From: Pseudomonas sp. GM80
GTDB lineage: Bacteria > Pseudomonadota > Gammaproteobacteria > Pseudomonadales > Pseudomonadaceae
Length of the DNA stretch: 64,000 nucleotides
Assembly: GCF_000282515.1 (NCBI RefSeq)
Contig: NZ_AKJD01000252.1
Span: forward strand, 1 to 64,000
Direction: 5' to 3'
This document shows, one piece after another, positions 36,201-41,042 of the stretch (positions are counted from its first letter, which is position 1; each line of letters starts with the position of its first letter). The position numbers and the translations under genes are program-made. Under the pieces are notes generated by a model, which was not told where the DNA came from, ran no database searches, and saw only the letters and a program-made list of their open reading frames with translations.

Positions 36201-37224
36201 GGATACCGGTGCCGCGCGGGGTACCGGCGACGAACAGCGTGGCCTCGGCCAGACCGTACGAGGCCATGAAACTGTCGTCGCTGAACCCGCTCGCGGCAAA
36301 CTTCTCGGCGAAGCGCTCAAGGGTGTCGAGGCGGATCGGCTCGGAGCCGGAGTAGGCCACGCGCCAGCGGCTCAGATCGAGGCGTTCGAGCGCCGACTCG
36401 CTGACGCGTTCGCTGCACAAACGGTAGGCGAAGTCCGGTCCGCCGCTGATGGTGCCGCCGTATTGGCTGATCGCTTCGAGCCAGCGCAAGGGCCGACCAA
36501 GGAAGTACGCCGGCGACATCAGGACGCACGGCACGCCGCTGAAAATCGGCTGCAGCAGACCACCAATCAGCCCCATGTCGTGGTACAGCGGCAGCCAGCT
36601 GACGATGACATCGTCGGGGTTCACATCGATGCCAAAGCCATGACGGATCAGCAGTTCGTTGGCGACCAGGTTGCCGTGGCTGACCTGCACGCCTTTGGGC
36701 AAAGCGGTAGAGCCGGAGGTGTATTGCAGGAAGGCGATGTGATCCTGCGGCAGGTTCGGCTCGAGCCAGTTTTCGGCAAGCGCATTGTCGAGGGTATCGA
36801 CGCACAGCAGCGGCGGCGCGCCTTCGATTTGCTGCAAGGCGTCGCGCAGGTCGGCGCTGGTCAGCAACAGGCGCGGTTCGGCGTCGGCAATGATCGACAG
36901 CAGACGCTCCTGATGGTGACGACGGGCGGATTCCGGCGGATAGGCCGGCACCGCGATCACGCCTGCGTACAGGCAACCAAAGAAGGCCGCGACGTAATCC
37001 GGTCCGCTGGGAAACAACAAGACTGCACGATCGCCGAATTCGGCTTCGGCCTGCAACGCGGCCGCAATGGTGCGCGCGCGTTGATCCAGTTCGCGATAGC
37101 TGAGTACCACAGCCTGCTCTGCGTTTTCGGCGAGAAAACGCAGGGCCAATTGGTCCGGTGTCAGGGCCGCACGGCGCTGGAGGGCTTGGACCAGAGTGCT
37201 GGGGATTTCGAACGCGTCGGTCAT
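24226..37224 (-). CDS. pvdL: PvdL, pyoverdine chromophore NRPS
   Basis: 4332-residue NRPS that starts pyoverdine on a fatty acyl chain (P. aeruginosa PvdL is of similar length). Order read: fatty-acyl-AMP ligase (about 1-570, 'YTSGSTALPKG'), carrier with GGNS near 608, condensation (HHIIADG, ~803), A1 (~1275), carrier ~1663, condensation (~1860), A2 (~2336), carrier GGDS ~2732, epimerisation (HHLVVDG, ~2912), condensation (~3388), A3 (~3873), carrier GGHS ~4266. There is no thioesterase, so the chain passes to another NRPS. Specificity residues read by hand: A3 D-I-W-E-L-T-A-D-D, the diaminobutyrate code; A1 D-V-W-H-F-G-R-I-N (Glu by family); A2 D-A-E-G-I-G-A-V-M (Tyr by family, epimerised). 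Condensation 2 has HHIVTEG and condensation 3 HHILIDA, each off the HHxxxDG consensus. Confidence 0.95.
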   Translation of the reverse strand: MTDAFEIPSTLVQALQRRAALTPDQLALRFLAENAEQAVVLSYRELDQRARTIAAALQAEAEFGDRAVLLFPSGPDYVAAFFGCLYAGVIAVPAYPPESARRHHQERLLSIIADAEPRLLLTSADLRDALQQIEGAPPLLCVDTLDNALAENWLEPNLPQDHIAFLQYTSGSTALPKGVQVSHGNLVANELLIRHGFGIDVNPDDVIVSWLPLYHDMGLIGGLLQPIFSGVPCVLMSPAYFLGRPLRWLEAISQYGGTISGGPDFAYRLCSERVSESALERLDLSRWRVAYSGSEPIRLDTLERFAEKFAASGFSDDSFMASYGLAEATLFVAGTPRGTGIPALRVDDQALAQNRAEPGEGSPIMSCGISQPEHAVLIVEPNTLVELVDNAVGEVWAAGPSIALGYWRNPEASAKTFVQHAGRTWLRTGDLGFMRDGELFITGRLKDMLIVRGHNLYPQDIEKTVENEVEVVRKGRVAAFAVNQNGEEGIGIAAEISRSVQKILPPEALIKAIRQAVAEAYQEAPSVVVLLNPGALPKTSSGKLQRSACRNRLADGSLDSYAVFPAPTAATAESTTSACELEALIGSIWAEQLNVKQVNADDHFFLLGGNSIAATQVIAKVREELGLELNLRLLFEAPTLAEFAAAVAQQQQDGGSAQGAITALSRSEPIPQSLAQNRLWITWQLDPQSSAYNIPGALRLRGELDEDALRASFQQLIERHESLRTRFFERDGVALQRVDAAAEFNLQLIDISDLPAHEREARAVQIREDEARTQFDLEKGPLLWVTLVRIDDEDHQLLVTLHHIIADGWSLNVLIDEFSRLYAAASQGATANLAPLPTQYADYGSWQRQWLAQGEGERQLAYWKNQLGDEHPTLELATDSPRSAQHVHSAERHTVRLRTSLSEAIRNTAQAHQSTPFMLLLSAFQSLLHRYSGQRDIRIGVPNANRPRLETQGLIGFFINTQVLRAEIDSRLSFVELLAQTRQAALGAQANQDLPFEQLLEAFPQAREQGLFQVMFNHQQRDLSALKRLPGLLAEELPWHSREAKFDLQLHSEEDRNGRLTLSFDYASELFDATTIARLAEHFSNLLRGVCERPEQAIGDLQLLTTNEHDQQKNWSVVPCTPAQQWLPELLNEQARQTPERIALVWDGGSLDFAELHTQANRLAHYLRDKGVGPDVCVAIAAERSPQLLIGLLAIIKAGGAYVPLDPDYPADRLAYMLSDSGVELLLTQTELLDRLPASDGVSVIAMDALHLENWPSQAPGLHLHGDNLAYVIYTSGSTGQPKGVGNTHAALAERLQWMQNTYALDETDVLMQKAPISFDVSVWECFWPLITGARLLIAGPGEHRDPHRIAQLVQEHGVTTLHFVPPLLSLFIDEPLSAECTSLRRVFSGGEALPAELRNRVLAQLPAVQLHNRYGPTETAINVTHWHCTTADGERSPIGRPLGNVMCRVLDADLNPVPAGVPGELCISGIGLARGYLGRPALTAERFVVDPLGEQGARLYRTGDRARWTADGVIEYLGRLDQQVKLRGFRVEPEEIEARLLAQDGVAQAVVLVRETAAGAQLIGYFTATDASENPDEQITRLKTALAAELPEYMVPAQLMRLDAMPLSPSGKLDRRALPEPQWQVREHVEPVTELEQQIAAIWREVLGLAQIGLRDDFFALGGHSLLATQIISRTRQACDVELPLRALFEHSELGDFAEQIRLIQASGRTNKQPPIDKVDRSQPVPLSYSQQRMWFLWQMEPDSPAYNVGGMARLRGVLHVERFELALQALILRHETLRTTFPSVDGVARQQVHAETGVRMGWKDFSKFAAEVREQKVQLLADEEAHLPFDLETGPLLRACLVKTAEHEHYFVLTLHHIVTEGWAMDIFARELSALYEAFVDDRDSPLEPLPVQYLDYSVWQRNWLESGERQRQLDYWTAQLGREHPLLELPGDRPRPPVQSHQGELFRFDLSDDLAARVRAFNAQNGLTLFMTMTAALATLLYRYSGQTDLRIGAPVANRIRPESEGLIGAFLNTQVLRCQLDGMMSVGELFEQVRHTVIEGQSHQDLPFDHLVEALQPPRSAAYNPLFQVMCNVQRWEFQQSRMLAGMTVEYLANDARATKFDLNLEVTDLDHRLGCCLTYSTDLFDEPTIARMAKHWRNLLEALIADPQQRLSELPLLDAPEQQQLLDSLGIEPGEHRLDQCIHHLFAEQALARKDAPALTFAGQTLSYAELDARANRLAWALRERGVGPQVRVGLALERSLEMVIGLLAILKAGGAYVPLDPEYPLDRLHYMIDDSRIGLLLSDRAMFKALGDLPPNVARWCLEDDSAALSDYPATELPFISLPQHQAYLIYTSGSTGKPKGVVVSHGEIAMHCQAVIERFGMRPDDCELHFYSINFDAATERLLVPLLSGAQVVLRAQGQWDAEEICGLIRTHKINVLGFTPSYGSQLAQFLSTQNQILPVRMIITGGEALTGEHLQRIRAAFKPAMFFNAYGPTETVVMPLASLAPEVLEEGAGSVPIGSVIGARVAYILDADLALVPQGATGELFVGGAGLAQAYHDRPGITAERFVADPFATDGGRMYRTGDLVRQRADGLVEYLGRIDHQVKIRGFRIELGEIETRLLDHDSIREAVVLALDAPSGKQLVGYLVTEVAEQNEARQAELRDALKSHLKAQLPDYMVPTHLILLASMPLTANGKLDRRALPAPDPELNRQDYVAPSNELEQTLAQIWCEVLNVEQVGLNDNFFELGGDSILSIQVVSRARQQGIHFSPRDLFQHQTVQTLAAVASRTEQVTAEQGLVVGESALTPIQHWFFDTDIPERQHWNQALLLEPTVPLEPHRLEQALLAVIEQHDALRLRFSEVNDAWQAMHQPVSDAAVLWQVRVTSMDKCEALFADAQRSLDLQNGPLVRALLVDGPEGQQRLFIAIHHLVVDGVSWRVLLDDVQTVYRQLDAGQSVKLPAKTSAFKDWTARLQAYAGSESLREELDWWQTQLAGSNADLPCENPQGGQQNRHAQTVSVRLDAEHTKQLLQQAPAAYRTQVNDLLLTALARVLCRWSEQPSTLIQLEGHGRETLFDEIDLTRTVGWFTSAYPLRLTPHNIEEAAGQGASIKAIKEQLRAVPHKGLGYGVLRYLADDLSQRSMAALPHAPVTFNYLGQFDQSFGSDALFRPLDEPVGAAHDPHAPLPNELSIDSQVYGGELLLRWTFSAERYDAQTINDLADAYLGELQSLIAHCLQDEAGGLTPSDFPLAKLTQAQLDALPVPAAHIEDVYPLTPMQEGMLLHTLLEPGTGLYYMQDRYRINSELDAERFAQAWQAVIARHEALRASFCWNVGEDMLQVIHTPGRTPIEYLDWSAVAETEQEPQLQALLKNEREAGFDLLNQAPFHLRLIKVGAARYWFMMSNHHILIDAWCRSLLMNDFFEIYTAMGEGREAQLAVPPRYRDYIGWLQRQSLAEARQWWQQNLQGFERTTPIPSDRPFLREHAGESGGMVVGDRYTRLNVEDGARLRELAQAHQLTINTFAQAAWALVLRRMSGDRDVLFGVTVAGRPVEMPEMQRTVGLFINSIALRVQMPADDERSSVRQWLSALLDSNMQLREYEYLPLVNIQEQSELPKGQPLFDSLFVFENAPVEVSVLDRAQSLNATSDSGRTHTNFPLTAVCYPGDDLGLHLSYDQRYFDESTIERMLGEFKRLLLALVDGFHGDMADLPLLGAEEQDFLLHGCNQSAHDYPLEQSYVALFEAQVAAHPQRIAATCLDQQQSYAELNHNANRLGHALVAAGVQMDQPVALLGERNLDLLGMIIGSFKAGAGYLPLDPGLPSQRLQRIIELSRTPVLVCSTACFEQAQTLLDEFSCANRPRLLVWEEIQAAAISAQDLGIYSGPDNLAYVIYTSGSTGLPKGVMVEQRGMLNNQLSKVPYLNLSDADVIAQTASQSFDISVWQFLAAPLFGARVDIVPNTIAHDPQGLLVHVQAQGITVLESVPSLIQGMLASERLSLDGLRWMLPTGEAMPPELAHQWLLRYPDIGLVNAYGPAECSDDVAFFRVDMASTRGSYLPIGTPTDNNLLYLVDGALELVPLGAVGELCVAGTGVGRGYVSDPLRTAPVFVPNPFGAPGERLYRTGDLARRRSDGVLEYVGRVDHQVKIRGYRIELGEIEARLHEQPEVRDGAVGVQEGVNGKHLVGYLVAADSALNPSERLERIKQRLRAELPEYMVPLHWLWLDQLPLNANGKLDRKALPALEIGQLQSQDYLAPRNDLEQTLADIWAEVLKVEQVGVRDNFFELGGHSLLATQIASRVQKSLQRDVPLRAMFECSTVEELAEYIDGLAASDITEEKVDRLNDLMAELEGL

Positions 37225-37376
37225 GAGGTTTCCTGCCTGAATTCGGCTTGCGAGTGGAATCGGGTTGCTGTGTCACGCCCCTCTTGGGCATGCAGGGCGC
37301 GGTCTGTGCCGACCGCGCAAGGCTTGGGAATGCTGTCTGGCCGGGGCTCGATACCCGGAACCATTCACCAATGAGA

Positions 37377-37400
37377 ACGGATGACGTCTTGAAATAATTA
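37377..37400 (-). promoter_or_regulatory. PvdS-type promoter of pvdL
   Basis: On the minus strand TAATT (37400-37396), 16 bases, CGT (37379-37377). The -35 element differs from TAAAT by one base; the spacing is the same as in the three other sites in the window. Confidence 0.7.
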
Positions 37401-37494
37401 GTCGGCAGGCTGGATCGCCAATGGGGCCGGGATGCGGCGGCGTGTCGCAGTTCTCACAACGCACCGATTTGGATCATTAGTTCTTTTTCTCATT

Positions 37495-37513
37495 TGACAA
37501 TCATTATCATTCA
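37495..37513 (+). promoter_or_regulatory. Fur-box-like site before pvdS
   Basis: A TGACAATCATTATCATTC stretch gives three consecutive ATT/ATC hexamer-like units, as in the GATAAT-GATAAT-CATTATC Fur consensus. It lies about 83 bases before the pvdS start, in an AT-rich promoter stretch. Known pvdS genes are repressed by Fur-Fe. Confidence 0.8.
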
Positions 37514-37595
37514 ACATAATTTGTCGCTCGATGTGTAGGACGGCCCCGTCCCCCCAAGGCGTCCCACTAACCTATTTGGCAGCAAGGTGATTTCC

Positions 37596-38150
37596 ATGAC
37601 GGAACAAGTATCCACAAGCAGGTGCGATTCACCGCTACTTCAGGCATTCGTCGACAATCGACTGATTCTGGTCAAAATTGCAGCCCGCATTACCGGCTGC
37701 CGGTCACGTGCCGAAGATGTGGTGCAGGATGCGTTTTTCCGACTGCAGTCGGCGCCGCCGATCACATCGTCGATCAAGGCTCAACTGAGTTATCTGTTCC
37801 AGATCGTGCGCAACCTCGCCATCGATCACTACCGCAAACAGGCGCTGGAACAGAAATACTCCGGCCCTGAAGAGGAAGGGCTGAACGTGGTCATTCAGGG
37901 TGCTTCGCCGGAAACCTCGCACATCAATTTCTCCACCCTGGAACACATCGCCGACGCGCTGACCGAGCTGCCAAGCCGGACCCGTTATGCGTTTGAGATG
38001 TATCGCCTGCACGGTGTGCCGCAGAAAGACATTGCCAAGGAACTGGGGGTCTCGCCGACCCTGGTCAACTTCATGATTCGTGATGCGCTGGTGCACTGCC
38101 GCAAGGTCTCGGGCAGCCGTCGGGATGCGGTGATTGCCGGTCGCCGCTGA
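37596..38150 (+). CDS. pvdS: PvdS, extracytoplasmic-function sigma factor for pyoverdine genes
   Basis: 184-residue ECF sigma factor of the iron-starvation group. Region 2 (about 12-85, 'LLQAFVDNRLILVKIAARITGCRSRAEDVVQDAFFRL') recognises the CGT -10; region 4 (about 120-175, 'LTELPSRTRYAFEMYRLHGVPQKDIAKELGVSPTLVNFMIRDALVHC') recognises TAAAT. It directs synthesis of the pvd genes in this window. The ATG at 37596 follows an AAGGTG ribosome site; the frame is open three codons further. It is divergent from pvdL, and a REPIN follows. Confidence 0.95.
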   Translation: MTEQVSTSRCDSPLLQAFVDNRLILVKIAARITGCRSRAEDVVQDAFFRLQSAPPITSSIKAQLSYLFQIVRNLAIDHYRKQALEQKYSGPEEEGLNVVIQGASPETSHINFSTLEHIADALTELPSRTRYAFEMYRLHGVPQKDIAKELGVSPTLVNFMIRDALVHCRKVSGSRRDAVIAGRR

Positions 38151-38168
38151 GACCGCTTCTTCAGATAG

Positions 38169-38230
38169 AAAAAGATCGCAGCCTGCGGCAGCTCCTACAT
38201 GAGGACCCGGTCGCAGGCTGCGATCTTTTG
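38169..38230. repeat. REPIN, 'ctgcgatcttttg' family (short form)
   Basis: Inverted 'aaagatcgcagcctgcg' arms are separated by about 25 bases that include one 'gcagctcctaca' end. It lies in the convergent gap between pvdS and the acyltransferase. Confidence 0.87.
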
Positions 38231-38243
38231 CTTTCAGGTCACT

Positions 38244-39257
38244 TCAAGCCAGCTTGCACCGATCAAAAAACCGCTCACGCCCCAGAATCATCAACGCCGC
38301 GCGCTTGTGCGGGAAGTCGAATTCCTTCTCGCAGTGGAAGCACTGGTTCTGCATGTGGCCAATCATCTTGGCGTTATCGGCCCGCGGCTCGGCGACCACG
38401 CGTTGCGTGCGCGGATCATCCAGAAACAGGTAATGCACCAGCGCCGACAACCAGCTCGCGACTTTGTGCGGGCCGCGATGATCTTCTTCACCGACCAGCA
38501 TGTGAATGCCACGATCGTAATTGTCGGCGTCGTAAAACGGCGCGATGCGATCTTCCTTGGCCCAATAGGCTTCGAAATAGGCAAACGGCTGATCATCGAA
38601 GCAGCCGATCAAGGTCAACGTGTGCGGGTCGGCGTCGAGTTTGCTCAGGTATTCGCGGTGCTTCTCGATGCTGCCCTCTTCCTGCCAGAAACTGGCGACG
38701 CGCGGGCTGTTTTGCCAGCGGTTGAAACGCGGCAGATCCTCTTCGATTTCGACCGTACGCAGCGAAATCCACGCCCCCAGCCGCGCATCGAAACGCCGAT
38801 AGACTTCACCCCGTGGCTTCACCGGTCGCTGCGGATGGCGCTTGCCCTGGCTGATGACCATTTGCTGCGGATAGCTGCCGGTCAGCGACGTGCCGAGCCA
38901 CGGTTGCGGCAATTGCCAGAACAGCGTGCGTTCGCAGCGATATTCGCCAGCGACCTCAGTGCTTACCAGCAAACCGCTGAGCAACGCTTCGGTCGGCGGC
39001 TGATCCAGCTGCCAGGTCAATTGCTGGCATTCGGGATCACGGGCAAACAGCCAATAACAGGCCGCCCACAGGGCTTGCCCTGGTGGCAAGGCAAAACGCT
39101 CATCGAGCTGGATTGGCCCTTTGGCCTGACGATCCAGGCGCAGGCGAATCAGCGGCTGCCCGTCGAGGCTCAGGCTCAGGCGGCTTTCGGTTGCATCAGC
39201 GATCAGATGACTGCCTGAGGGCAAGGCCAGGGCAGTCAGGTCATTCAGATTGGACAT
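38244..39257 (-). CDS. pvdY: PvdY/IucB-type siderophore acyltransferase
   Basis: 337-residue protein with the IucB/AlcB-type GNAT domain in its C-terminal 190 residues: 'IGCFDDQPFAYFEAYWAKEDRIAPFYDADNYDRGIHMLVGEEDHRGPHKVASWLSALVHYLFLDDPRTQRVVAEPRADN' is characteristic of enzymes that acetylate hydroxy-lysine or hydroxy-ornithine. The N-terminal half is a second, degenerate lobe. In pseudomonads such PvdY proteins acetylate N5-hydroxyornithine for pyoverdines with acetyl-hydroxyornithine. A perfect PvdS-type promoter lies 40 bases upstream, which ties it to the pyoverdine regulon. The exact hydroxamate substrate is inferred. Confidence 0.8.
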   Translation of the reverse strand: MSNLNDLTALALPSGSHLIADATESRLSLSLDGQPLIRLRLDRQAKGPIQLDERFALPPGQALWAACYWLFARDPECQQLTWQLDQPPTEALLSGLLVSTEVAGEYRCERTLFWQLPQPWLGTSLTGSYPQQMVISQGKRHPQRPVKPRGEVYRRFDARLGAWISLRTVEIEEDLPRFNRWQNSPRVASFWQEEGSIEKHREYLSKLDADPHTLTLIGCFDDQPFAYFEAYWAKEDRIAPFYDADNYDRGIHMLVGEEDHRGPHKVASWLSALVHYLFLDDPRTQRVVAEPRADNAKMIGHMQNQCFHCEKEFDFPHKRAALMILGRERFFDRCKLA

Positions 39258-39297
39258 GGGTCGGGCTCACGATAATCGTCGACAGTTCAACGATGGG

Positions 39298-39321
39298 ACG
39301 TGAGCCGGGCAGGGAAATTTA
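39298..39321 (-). promoter_or_regulatory. PvdS-type iron-starvation promoter of pvdY
   Basis: On the minus strand TAAAT (39321-39317), 16 bases, CGT (39300-39298), identical in architecture to the pvdH and mbtH sites. It lies 40 bases before the start codon, giving a short leader. Confidence 0.85.
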
Positions 39322-39344
39322 GGCTTGAAGCCCAAATCATTCCC

Positions 39345-40142
39345 TCAGTGGCGCGGCACCGGGACCACGGCAATCTTGTACGGATCGAAGATTTTCAGCA
39401 TCTCGCCGTTGTCGCGCAGGCCTTGCAGCAACTTGCCAAACGCTTCGCCCGTGATCGGCGCGGTCGAACGCAGGATCGCGTAGTGGTGGTAGACCTGATC
39501 GATGCGCTGGGAAACCAGCAATTCATCACGCACCTTTTCGTTACGCAGCAGGTAATCACTCAGGTAAGAACGGGTCACCAGGGCAATGTCGGCGCGCCCG
39601 CGCAGCACCATCAACAGATTGCTGTCATGGGAATAGGTCAGCGTGGCGTTGAAATTCTGCGCGAGAAATTTCGGGTCAGCGTTGAAATTGGCGAATTCGT
39701 AGTGATACCCGCTGAACAGCGCCAGTCGCTTGCCGGTGAGGTCGGCAAAATAGTTCTGCTGGCGGCCGTCTTCGCGTTGCGCAACGAAAATCTCCGCGTC
39801 TTCAAGGCCCATGTCGACGTCCGTGTGGGGTATCTCCTTCCAGCCCCACTCCGGGTTTTCGAAGATCGCCATGTCGATCCGGCCCTGCTTGAAATCACCG
39901 AAACGCCGAGGAATCGAGGTCGGTACCAACACAAACTGGTAATCGCTTTGCAGACGGTTCAAGGCCTCGACCAATTGCGGCAGCAGGCCGGTGTCGGCGC
40001 CGTTTTCCGGGCGAATGGTGTAGGGCGGAAAATGCGCCGCGCCGACCCGAACCAGTTGCGCTGCCTGAGCGGGCAATACCCATATTGCAGCCAGCGCTGC
40101 GAGCATCAACCCCGCGGCCGTCCGAATTGGCGAAGACTTCAA
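39345..40142 (-). CDS. Family 3 periplasmic solute-binding protein
   Basis: 265-residue exported protein of the amino-acid-type (SBP_bac_3) fold: signal peptide 1-27 (VLPAQA|AQLVRV), 'AAHFPPYTI', then 'QGRIDMAIFENPEWGWK' and 'GRADIALVTRSYLSDYLL'. No ABC permease or ATPase gene is adjacent, so it may act with a distant transporter or as a sensory binding protein. I take the TTG at 40142, which starts a complete signal peptide after a GGGGAGTGGGG stretch; the ATG 12 codons later would cut into it. It is on the same strand as atuR, 92 bases downstream of it. Confidence 0.75.
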   Translation of the reverse strand: MKSSPIRTAAGLMLAALAAIWVLPAQAAQLVRVGAAHFPPYTIRPENGADTGLLPQLVEALNRLQSDYQFVLVPTSIPRRFGDFKQGRIDMAIFENPEWGWKEIPHTDVDMGLEDAEIFVAQREDGRQQNYFADLTGKRLALFSGYHYEFANFNADPKFLAQNFNATLTYSHDSNLLMVLRGRADIALVTRSYLSDYLLRNEKVRDELLVSQRIDQVYHHYAILRSTAPITGEAFGKLLQGLRDNGEMLKIFDPYKIAVVPVPRH

Positions 40143-40234
40143 AACACCCCACTCCCCGAAAAAATACCGATCAATGCATTCAAGCTAGGCGGTTTCGCCC
40201 AGTTAGCCAGTTTCCCGACGCGATAGAAAGTGCC

Positions 40235-40858
40235 TTAACGTTCCTCAAGGACCAGAATCAACGCCTCGTCCGCCAACTGATCAAGGCTCAGACTGCCGCC
40301 GGCACGGAACCAGGTGGTGGTCCAGGACAGTGCGCCCGTGAGGAAACGTCGGGTAATAAATACGTCGCCACGGATAAACCCGGCTTCTTTGGCCTCACCC
40401 AGCACCTGCAGCCAGAGTTCTTCGTAGACATCGCGCAGCGCCAGCACTTGCGCCTGGCCGTCTTCGGACAACGAACGCCATTCATAGACCAGCACCGCCA
40501 TGGCTTCGCCGCTGCCGCCCATGATCGACTGCAATTCGCAGCGGATCAGCGCCAGTACGCGCTCGCGCACATTGCTGGCGTCGGCAAGCGCTGCACGCAT
40601 CAAAGCGGTGTTGTAGCGAATGGTTTCTTCCATCACCGCGCGGAGAATTTCATCCTTGCTTTTGAAGTGATGAAAAATACTCCCCGACTGGATGCCGACC
40701 GCGCCGGCCAGATCGCGCACCGTGGTGCGCTCGTAGCCTTTGTTGCGGAACAGGTGAGCCGCCACTTGCAGCAGTTTGCCGCGGGCGCTGTCCGGGTCGG
40801 TCAACTGGCCTTGGTCAACCAATTGGCGCATGACCTTCAGGGCTTTTTGCTCGTCCAC
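40235..40858 (-). CDS. atuR: AtuR, TetR-family repressor of acyclic terpene utilisation
   Basis: 207-residue TetR regulator. The helix-turn-helix lies at about 27-72 (AAHLFRNKGYERTTVRDLAGAVGIQSGSIFHHFKSKDEIL). The GTG at 40858 has AGGAGA six bases upstream; an ATG nine codons later is less well placed. It is divergent from atuA, as in P. aeruginosa, where AtuR represses the cluster by binding two inverted repeats in this gap. Two such repeats are present here. The inducer is probably a pathway CoA ester or terpenoid acid. Confidence 0.9.
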   Translation of the reverse strand: MDEQKALKVMRQLVDQGQLTDPDSARGKLLQVAAHLFRNKGYERTTVRDLAGAVGIQSGSIFHHFKSKDEILRAVMEETIRYNTALMRAALADASNVRERVLALIRCELQSIMGGSGEAMAVLVYEWRSLSEDGQAQVLALRDVYEELWLQVLGEAKEAGFIRGDVFITRRFLTGALSWTTTWFRAGGSLSLDQLADEALILVLEER

Positions 40859-40936
40859 CCGTTCTCTCCTACAGTCGATCTGTCTGTTGCCCCCTGAAAC
40901 CGCAGGGTTGCGCGCAATTTAAGCCGCCAGCCGCGA

Positions 40937-40952
40937 CCAAGCAAGCGCTTGG
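40937..40952. promoter_or_regulatory. AtuR operator 1
   Basis: The palindromic 16-mer CCAAGCAAGCGCTTGG has half-sites CCAAG and CTTGG. It is the exact reverse complement of operator 2 and lies 78 bases from the atuR start. Confidence 0.8.
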
Positions 40953-40980
40953 GCAGAAGATAGTTTCAGCTGTTTACAAA

Positions 40981-40996
40981 CCAAGCGCTTGCTTGG
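40981..40996. promoter_or_regulatory. AtuR operator 2
   Basis: CCAAGCGCTTGCTTGG is the reverse complement of operator 1, with 44 bases (about four helical turns) between their starts. It lies 46 bases before the atuA start and would block its promoter. Confidence 0.8.
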
Positions 40997-41042
40997 TAGC
41001 CTCCAGACACTTCTGTCGCAGGTTGCTGAGTCGGAGATAAAA

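Larger units (their letters stand above)
37225..37595. other. Divergent pvdL / pvdS control region
   Basis: 371 bases without a gene. It holds the PvdS-type promoter of pvdL (37377-37400) and the Fur-box-like site before pvdS (37495-37513). The pvdL leader is about 150 bases. No REPIN is present. Confidence 0.7.
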
